A DNA stretch of 64,000 nt from Nemertoderma westbladi (lineage: Eukaryota > Xenacoelomorpha > Nemertodermatida > Nemertodermatidae): assembly GCA_032718475.1 (NCBI GenBank), contig JAUCBJ010007598.1, positions 1 through 64,000 of the forward strand, given 5' to 3'. Made by a program: the position numbers and the translations under genes. A model generated the notes under the pieces. It saw only the letters and a program-made list of their open reading frames with translations. It did not search any database and was not told the origin of the DNA. Below are positions 56,427 to 64,000 of the stretch, in pieces. How positions within the stretch are numbered: the stretch's first letter is position 1; the number at the start of each line of letters is the position of its first letter.

Positions 56427-58336
56427 TGAAGAGATACGCCTATTCCTACTATCGGAAGAGACGGTAACAATACCTGCAATATCCTACTGTAAAGTTTGTA
56501 AATCAAATCATAAATCCGACCTTCTCACCAAAACAGTAAACCCTAAGTAAGCGAATATATTGCAGTATCGATCTCTTATAACCGGTGAGGCAGAAAACAG
56601 TCTACGAGCAGACAAACTTCGACAAAACAAAATCCCGCGCAGCGAATCCTAAAATCAGGCTGACTCACTGACGGACTAAGGGGCTCGTATACTTTGCCGC
56701 GGTGTGATTTATATGGTTGGGCAAAGGGACGCTAGCTAGGTACAGAGGCAGATATTTGGAGATGTCTAACTAGCGGGCAAAGCACAGTACGGACTAAGTT
56801 AATTTTATATATTTTGAGGTGTAAATAATTTCTAACGCGCGTGTGTTAATTCTGAACGGTCAAAAGCAGTTTTGCTCCTTCACATATATAATTACTGGGT
56901 ACGGTGTGCATTTTACGAATATTCTAATTTTATAACTTGTAGGTCCAATACTCACGAATGATAAGGTTCCTTCCCCTCTTGCGTATTTCCAGGACTCAAA
57001 TTCAGGCATAAGGTTAATACTACGCCCAGAATTCGGCAATTTTAGGTACCAGGTCCCTGATACTAAGAAGAGATGTGTTAGTTTACTACTGTAGGCGTAC
57101 GGGTACTAATAGCTATCCTGGCTCCTATCTAGAATTTTAGTCACCCAGGTAGTCCGGGTAACTTCCTATTAGGGCGTTGGCGGGGACACGGTAGATGTTA
57201 GTATATCCCTGATAGCCTCAATTTATTTTGCGCCTAGCGTAAACTGCCCTACCGCCTGAACGGTACAATCCCCATTCAGGTGAAAACACAGCAACCCCCT
57301 AGCCTACAAGTTCTGATGTAATGGACACCGTTGTACGGCAAATAGTCACACACACACCTGTACTTAGCAAGAGTTAAGCGTACAGTTTGCTGCACCCTAA
57401 CCAATGTGTATGCCTTGTACCGGTGTGCCTACGTCCTATCTGCGTACTAGTATCTGCTCTCTCTCCCTCCCGTAGGAATGTGAAGGTCTACTGTGGGTTT
57501 TTCCTGAATCAAGACAGTACAGTCCCTATGATGTAATTTTAGGCTTACAGCGTGTCACTACGTCTACCTTTTGATCTTTTGGTCTTACACTTAGGTAGCA
57601 AGGATCGAACGCTGTCTAACCTTTCAGGCGATGGGCGAATAACTCTAGGTATTGCGGGTTGTCTCTCGTCTACATTCCCGTGATGTTCCCGTTCATTGCT
57701 GCGGCCCGATCTCTAGCCGGCCATCCTGTCCCTGAGTTTGTTCACCGTAGTGAAACCATAGTAAAACAGAAAAGCTGAGAGAATATTCTGACTTTATTAC
57801 AGAAGACACAATTATAATACAATGTAATCTGAGAATAAACTAAGCACGACAGAATAAATCTGAGAAGTATAGATATAAGATTGAGATTGAGATAGATAAC
57901 TAATGAACGAATCGCACCTTTATATACTAAATTTGTGCTGCAATCAATCGAGAAAATTCTCGATTGTTCTATGGGTTCTAACAAGGTTTTAAAGATAGCT
58001 TATTGGTCCAGCTAATATATAACTTGCACGACATTGGTTACAATCAAATAACTACAGCCTTATTGGTACAGACAAATGCAATTAATTTGTAGCGGTTAAT
58101 TTAAATGAGTTGAAATTCTGCACAAAAAATAATTCGCACTTACTAGGATTCGAACTCGATACCTACTACACATATAATTTCCAACGCTCTACCAACTGAG
58201 CTACTGAACCACTTGACCGATAGATACACAATAGATAGAACCAATACTAATGAGAACTCAAAGCAATCTTTACAAAGTTAATTCGAATAAAATAAAATTT
58301 TGAAAATCCACGGCATTTAGGGAATATAATTCTATA
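56427..58336 (-). repeat. 5' terminal repeat (LTR) of the BEL/Pao element
   Basis: Counterpart of 41618-43520. It starts GAGATACGCC and ends GGAATATAATTCTATA, after which the sequences diverge (ATAATAATTTATTC here, CCGCTCCATG in the other copy). On the - strand it should hold the promoter, but no convincing TATA box is picked out. It contains the tRNA-like segment. Confidence 0.88.
58143..58210 (-). other. tRNA-like segment with Pol III boxes in the 5' LTR
   Basis: Same sequence as 43326-43395: A box TAGCTCAGTTGGTAGAGC and B box GTTCGAATCC on the - strand. Confidence 0.6.
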
Positions 58337-59247
58337 ATAATAATTTATTCATTTAGCAAAGAATTGTGAACCACCGGGTTTGTAGACCTGTTGTGCCGGC
58401 ACTTTTCATTTTACTAAAATTTTGGAAAAATTTAATTTATGGGTATGTTTTGATTGCGAATTATTCAACTATCAATGATTGCTGTTTAATAAATATAAGT
58501 TATTATGTGCTACTCACATATATTAAATATATCTTAAGTGTTTTTTCAATTAAAATAGTGTGTAAATTGAAACTGTATTGACATTTGACATGTTAATTTC
58601 GTGAAAAACACCAAAATCAATAAAGGTCTACATATATATTTCGTTCTGAAAACGTGCATGGTGGTTCGTTAGGCAATTATTGGGGAGCCTTGTAAATTTC
58701 AACATTCACCCATTATTAGTTTTGGTTTTATTTAATATTTAAGAATAGGACCGGCAGGTTTAATTTAACTTCTTACTCTAAGGCACATTCAACTTCAGAC
58801 ATGTCGGCTTGTGTTTTCTCAAAGCAAACCAACTCTTGATTGGCATATGTATTCTCAGCATGGGACTCCTGTAGCTGCAGTAGCGGGCTGGCTAAACATG
58901 GTTACAAGAAGTAATGTAAGGCTAGGCAATAATGTTCACTCTCTGCTGAGTAAAGAGTGCTGATTCTTGTTAGGGGTGTGTTAAGTGTTATTATCTTTCT
59001 GTTTGAATTGATAATCTGTCTGGATGACAACAAAATGTATAATTTAAGTAATTAAAGCTTAATTATTTTATTCAATTAAATATATCAATAATATCCCTGT
59101 ACATGATTAACATTACTGTTTAATTGTTTTCGGGCAAACAGAAAAATCCTACAATTGAAGCTTTATTGTTACAATAAAATCTCACACGGAGAAACATAAG
59201 TATAATTAAGATTGACTTGTCTACTTTATACACAAATAATTTAGTTA
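58337..59247. other. AT-rich non-coding stretch
   Basis: No gene seen. It may be the 3' non-coding part of the broken transposon gene that lies immediately to the right on the - strand. Confidence 0.45.
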
Positions 59248-61579
59248 TTAGTTTAGTTCGGAGAAGCAAAACTGTCCCCGAGTTCCAATCGCTTTTGGTG
59301 GTTGCAAGAGTTTTAATACATCTTCAACTGGGTAACGAAGAATGTCCTCTCGTTTGGGCCAACGGTAATACCACGGCCCACTCTGCATCATCGTAGTGAC
59401 AGTCACATATTCGCAGTCAGATTCTAAAATTGTGCCAGGATATGTTTCATCTTCATACTGAACTAGGACCCACTTTCCAACCTCCAATGTCGGCGGGAGA
59501 GATTATTTGTTTCCCTTATCTATATTGAAGATCTTTGTATCCTCGGAGTCAGATGTAATCTTACATTCCAGTTTATTATTTGAAGTTACCTGGAAGAAGT
59601 GGAAGCTCCGCGTCCCAGGAATGCGGAAAACAGTATCACCGAATCGGTCCTTATTAAGGTCTTTCTCAATTCTTTCAACCTCTGAATGTGATACCCACAG
59701 AAACCTAAATAAAGAACAAAGATATGTTAAAGTGATATTAAATTTTTTAATATATGAAACATAATTATCTTGAATTGAAGGAAGGGATGGCGGAGTGAAG
59801 AAAGATAGTCTATGGGTGTAAATGGTTGGGTGAATTCTTAGCCCGTGAGTATTCTTAGCCCGCGGGTATTCTTAGTAGGGTTAGTAAAGGAGCAGGTTAG
59901 TAAATAGTAAATATGAAACCACTCATTCACCCATATCACCAAAAATAAAGAAAGAGAGTGGAAGGACAGTAAATAGAAGTAGATAAAATACAGAAATAAA
60001 TTAATTGAATATCATATAACTTACTCTATTCCTTTAATATTGTCTTTAGCAGCTTCGTAAAATGCAGTTGGTGATACTATTTGGTCAGCAATCGGCCGCT
60101 GCAGGCTCAATTTGGATACAATGCGTTTCACAGTACCACCAATTCCATCACATGGACTCTTCCCATGGCTAGTCCCAAAGAAGTGCCAGACTCCTTTAAT
60201 TCCATGGTCTCTCTGATGGTACATTAGATTAAGGAAATTAAACCTGTTCTTATATTGACCTGAAGCGCCATCAGTGAAATAGTGCACTGTGTTGACTTTG
60301 GGATGCTTTGCTTTCAGTAAAGGCATAAGTTTTTTCAAGTAAAGGTGGACCGCTGGTGAGGAATGTACCTGTGAATCCGAAATCACACAATAACTTCCAT
60401 TCTTCAATTCTAGGGTTTGCTTGTCTGGCTGAGAGACAGTTTCTTTATAATAAACCACTAGAGGGTGGAGGGTAACTTGCTCGTTCTCCCAATGGTAACT
60501 TTGAATCTCATCTTGTATTATGAAGCTGAAATTCTCTGCAAAGTCCATTATGATAATTAGTTCTTCTTCAGTTAACTTCAGCTTCAAATCTTTCAAAAAG
60601 TTTGATTGTGATTTCGAAACATAGTGATGTGGAATCAACTTCATTATATCGTCTGCTAGAGTTTCTACAAATTCCGAAATGGGTTCGGTAATGCTTTGTA
60701 GAAGAGCTCTATCCCCACCTGTTCCCCACTGCCTAAAAGTAATATCTGTTCCGTCCAAATCCTGGGCTTCAACTGTCTCCTGAAGGAATTCTAGAACTGC
60801 AGTCATACCTGGACAGCTTTCACAGGAACCTAGTGCGCAGGAGTATGCTTCAATATTACATACAGCTTTATCTAAAAGGTCTTTGTAGTCAAGTTCCTTC
60901 ACCCGTAATGCTGCGACCTTTAGTTTTGGGTTTTGGTGGTGTACACAGACACACACATTGTGGGTTCCTGCAGGTCCAGCCAAAATACATTGCGGAGGAC
61001 GGAGTAAGGCAAAGGTAGAAAATCCTATATTTCCGGGTGGATTTCTTTCCTTCCACAACAAGTAAAGTTCTTTAAGGTTCCCCAATAGCAGTCGCTTTTG
61101 CAATTTAACTTCCCTGAGTCTGTTCTTACTGTAACTACGTCCCCTTTCCCTTGACACATCCGTCCAATATCGCCAGTAAGATAAAATGACTTTATATTAT
61201 TTCTTATTACCTCATCTATCAGTTTTCCTCTTGGTTTATTTCCCACTCGTTCCCCCAAAATTCCAGAATCGATTCGTAACTTCTTTGCTTCTATGGCTAA
61301 ATGGTTTGTTATTCCAAATTGAGCTGTAGTCTTCTTTATTGTCCAGTGACTGGGAACCAATGTTAGAATGCGAACTTTGTTGTTGTAGCATTTTTCCTGC
61401 GAGAGTTTGTTCTTTATCAGATCAACAACCTCCCACATTGCAGACGCCATCTCTGCATTATCTTCTGATTCACTATCACTTACTGGTAAGTGATACCCGC
61501 GTACCCCCACCAGAACTGTATTCCCTTCATCTCTCCGTCCTCCTCCTCCTACATCTACACCTCCACCCACTACTTCCAC
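59248..61579 (-). pseudogene. Spliced transposon-type gene, interrupted by a frameshift and a stop
   Basis: Three pieces read on the - strand. (1) 61579-61025 encodes an N-terminal part with TNHLAIEAKKLR and a VVTVRTDSGK strand. (2) 61157-60021 in another frame continues with LQKRLLLGNLKELY, a Cys/His-rich segment (CVCVHHQNP, CESCPG) and a DDE-like core with HYFTDGASGQYKNR and FFGTSHGKSPCDGIGGT. The two join near 61100, so one small indel separates them. Piece 2 ends at a donor (ATAGA|GTAAGT, about 60024). (3) After an acceptor TTTATTTAG (about 59707) comes FLWVSHSEVERIEKDL...PGTRSFHFFQ, then an in-frame TAA near 59507, and the frame resumes as LEVGKWVLVQYEDETYPGTI to 59248. From memory, the family is multicopy in Hydra, arthropods and other invertebrates; its superfamily is unclear to me. 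The two lesions make it non-functional as written. Confidence 0.7.
59820..59880 (+). repeat. Three short tandem copies around ATTCTTAGCCCG
   Basis: GTGAATTCTTAGCCCGTGAG and two variants in succession inside the intron of the broken transposon gene. Confidence 0.7.
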
Positions 61580-61599
61580 TCCTATTCCTCTACCACCGT

Positions 61600-64000
61600 G
61601 CCCCCCGACTTTCGACTAGGCCACCCTTGGGGAGTGGGATGTCTTGGCGCGGCTGCGGAACAGCAAACAACGGCAGCTGCGCCACGTCCCCAGGGCCGCG
61701 CGTTCCAACTTTGCAGACCTCCTCGCTGACATCCTCGGGGAGGTAGCCACGCGGCCCAACGAGCCCCAGGGGTGGCTTAAACTACTGACCGTCAGCCACC
61801 ACTGCCTCGCTACGCCCAAACGAGGGGGTCGGCGCCACACTCGGTCACTCGCTGCCACAATCAATGCGCGAGTGGCCGCCTTCCGTGCCGACCCCTTCGC
61901 GGACTCTAACTCCCCCGCCCCCCCAACTGCCACGAAGAAGCGTGGTGGTGCGGAGCGACTCGCGACGGCCGTAGCCGAAAAGATCGAGGACTCTGACGTG
62001 AAGGGCGCCATCCGGTTGGCATCCTCAGCAGACTCACTTGCGCCCAACACGCCGGAGACACTGGAGGCGTTGCGGAAGAAACACCCCGCACGGCCCGACA
62101 ACCGCCGTCCCAACCCACCTCCAGTGGACCTCAACACTACGGCCTCGCCTTGTTCCTCTACTACCGCCCGCAGACTTATCCTGTCGTTCCCGAGCGGCAG
62201 TGCCGGAGGACCAGATGGGTTGCAGCCCCAAATACTCAAAGACCTGATCTCCCCCACCAACGGAGAGGCCGCGGCCCGTCTTCTACAATGACTCGCGGGA
62301 TTCCTAGACACCACCACCTCCGGAGAAGTTCCCCTCACCATCCGCCCCACCTTCTACGGCGCGAATCTCTTCGCGTTCACGAAGATGGAGGGTGGGGTGC
62401 GCCCGATCGCCGTTGGCAACACTCTGCGGCGATTGGCGGGGAAATACTCCGGCTTCCTAGCCCAGGGACCCCGTACCTCTTCCTATGGCACTGTCCAGCT
62501 CGGGATCGGCACCAAACTCGGCGCCGAAGCGGCGGCCAACGCAGCGAGGGCACTCTCCTCCTCCCCGAACCCACCCGGTAGTGTGTTGCTGAAGATCGAC
62601 TTCAGCAACGCATTTAACTCCATCCGGCAGGATTCCATGCTCGAAACTGTGTACCAGTGTTACCCCAGTGTGTACAACTCCACGCTGGCGGCGTACGGAG
62701 CGCCTAGCTTCCTCCTCCATGGGGAGGATACACTCCTCTCTGAGGAAGGAGTTCAGCAAGGCGATGCGGACGGACCCCGGCTTTTCGGCGACACGGTGAA
62801 CCCATTCATCCAGTCGCTGCAGTCGAGGTTTAACATCTGGTACCTAGACGACGGGAATCTCGCTGACCACTACCGGGTGGTGTTAGACGACCTCCGATCC
62901 GTCATCCTCGAGGGAGGTCGTTGCGGACTCCGGATCAACCCCTCCAAGTCGGAACTCTTCTTCCTTGGGGAGGAATCTCCGGAGTCCCGTCTATCCATCC
63001 AACGCAGGTTCGACGAGGTCTGCGAGGGGATTCAGGTGCGCCCACTAGAAGACCTGAAGATCCTGGGCGCACCCATAGGAGACAATGCCATCGTCTCCGT
63101 CTCGACAACAAACTCGCGGACCTCGGGACTCTCGTCTCCCGACTCCCTCTCCTCGACTCCCATCACGCCTTCTTCCTCCTGCGGTGCTCCTTCACCATTC
63201 CGCGATTGACATACTTCCTCCGAACGGCTCCGTGTTTCGACTTCCCGGGGCTGCTGGAGTAGAACGATTCCATCCAGCGGAGCACCCTGCAGGAGATCTC
63301 CAACATCCACCTGGACGACTCCGCGTGGGCACAATCCTGTTTGCCTGCGCGTTGCGGGGGTCTAGGACTGACCTCGGCTGTGCAGCTCGCACCTTCCGCC
63401 TTTCTGGCTTCCGCGGCTGCCTGCTCTGGACTCTCCTACTCCCTCTTTGAGTCTCCGGTGGACGACCGAGTCCCTGACACCACCGCCACCACCCACGACG
63501 ACGCCACCACCCACTACGCCACCGCTACCACCCGCGACATCACCGCATCCACCCACGACGCTACCACCCACGACACCACCGCCACCGTCCGCAACACCAA
63601 CCACCCCCGCTGCTTTTCCGTCCGCGGCCACCAAGCAGTGGGCCTACCTGGCCCCTGTCCACGAGGCCAGGCTAACAGCCCTGCGGGAGTCCCTCCCACC
63701 ATCTGGGGTGGCGAAGGTTGAACTCCCTGGACCACCCCGCCGCAGGCTGCTGGCTTGACGCCATCCCCGTCAGCTCTCTGGGACTGAAGCTGACGGACTC
63801 GCAGTTCCGGATCTCGGTCGGCACTCGCCTTGGGAGCAGGCTAACCGAGCCCCACAGCTGTGCCCGGTGTGGCAAGGATGTTCTGTCGGATGGCCTTCAT
63901 GGGCTATCCTGCTCCAGGAGCCTCGGCAGACTTCCGCGCCACTCAATGGTTAACGACATTGTTCGCCGGGCGCTCATCAGCTGTGGCGTCCCCGCTACGC
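61600..64000 (+). pseudogene. Decayed LINE-like reverse transcriptase, runs off the window
   Basis: GC-rich compared with all neighbours. The frame from 61644 is open to a TGA at 62289-62291 and then continues in the same frame to about 63100. RT motifs: GGPDGLQPQILKDL, VRPIAVGNTLRRLAGKY, motif A LKIDFSNAFNS, motif B EEGVQQGDADGP and motif C WYLDDGNLAD. After a frame change near 63100 come a stop at 63262, a Pro/Thr-rich repeat insertion (63475-63600) and another frame change near 63750. A C-terminal Cys-His segment follows (CARCGKDVLSDGLHGLSC). At least two stops and two to three frameshifts are present. The type, with VRPIAVG and a C-terminal CCHC/RRSxGRxxRH segment, is from memory a family common in cnidarian and crustacean genomes. 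It abuts the 5' end of the - strand transposon gene head to head. Confidence 0.8.
63475..63600 (+). repeat. Imperfect ACC-rich repeat inside the RT pseudogene
   Basis: Alternating CACCACCCACGAC and CGCCACC units in about eight copies, encoding T/P/H/D runs in all frames. It interrupts the C-terminal region of the RT. Confidence 0.75.

Larger units (their letters stand above)
41618..58336 (-). mobile_element. BEL/Pao retrotransposon, about 16.7 kb, apparently intact
   Basis: Two direct repeats of about 1.9 kb (41618-43520 and 56427-58336) flank a - strand Gag-Pol ORF of 2946 codons and a second zinc-knuckle ORF. The repeats are about 97% alike by eye, so insertion is fairly recent. The pol order protease-RT-RNase H-integrase with DUF1759, DUF1758 and DUF5641-type segments is that of BEL/Pao. 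The element is unusually large for the group (often 5-9 kb). Not found: clean TG...CA ends, a tRNA primer-binding site beside the right repeat, a convincing polypurine tract beside the left one, and an exact target-site duplication. The exact ends may therefore be a few bases off. Confidence 0.85.

Noticed and set aside
41618-58336. Vertebrate-type endogenous retrovirus with env
   Set aside because: Pol order and the accessory domains are BEL/Pao. The extra ORF has zinc knuckles and no signal peptide, fusion peptide or membrane anchor.
61616-62350. 244-codon antisense ORF over the RT pseudogene
   Set aside because: GC-rich shadow frame; the sense strand carries clear RT motifs.

Overview
This window is nuclear DNA of an invertebrate animal. 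It holds spliced genes with GT-AG introns, BEL/Pao and Ty3/gypsy elements, LINEs, tRNA-derived SINEs and DNA transposons. The palindromes ACCGGT and AGGCCT are conspicuously common in the non-coding parts. I cannot fix the phylum. Minisatellites that begin at 5' splice sites would fit amphioxus, where I recall a similar phenomenon, but that is not proof.

The only clear host gene is a Ste20-family kinase of the SLK/STK10 (Drosophila Slik) type on the + strand. Seven coding exons can be placed (19801-19947, 20282-20446, 20636-20781, 21422-21547, 24748-24949, 37045-37239, 40278-40421). They encode a complete, apparently active kinase domain plus the start of the regulatory tail. The rest of the gene lies beyond the window, so intron 7 is longer than 23 kb.

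The most striking observation is that introns 4, 5 and 6 of this gene each begin with a tandem array whose repeat unit is a copy of the exon-intron junction itself, that is, the last 15-30 nt of the exon joined to the first 9-16 nt of the intron. The arrays are about 2.8 kb (35-37 bp units), 11.35 kb (31 bp units) and 1.6 kb (41 units of 39 bp). Thousands of bases of intron therefore carry dozens to hundreds of duplicated 5' splice sites. The third array is open in the exon reading frame for its whole length, so a choice among about 40 donors would change the protein in 13-residue steps.

Layout: 1-3690, a DNA transposon with an intact 769-aa transposase-like ORF; 3652-7640, a truncated unknown ORF and non-coding DNA; 7638-16600, a decayed BEL/Pao gag region and satellite repeats, split by a frameshifted LINE (11641-15419); 16795-17482, a second LINE tail; 18924-19344, a possible MITE; 19801-40421, the kinase exons and arrays, with a SINE in intron 3 and a gypsy fragment in intron 6. 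Inside intron 7 come a SINE, then a 16.7-kb BEL/Pao element on the - strand (41618-58336) with 1.9-kb terminal repeats, a 2946-aa Gag-Pol ORF and an extra zinc-knuckle ORF. After it lie a broken spliced transposon gene on the - strand (59248-61579) and a decayed reverse transcriptase on the + strand that runs off the end.

The BEL/Pao element has its own peculiarities. A 17-nt sequence is scattered through coding and non-coding parts in one orientation and is read in two different frames. Three hairpin repeats lie in its 5' leader, and a tRNA-like segment lies in each terminal repeat.
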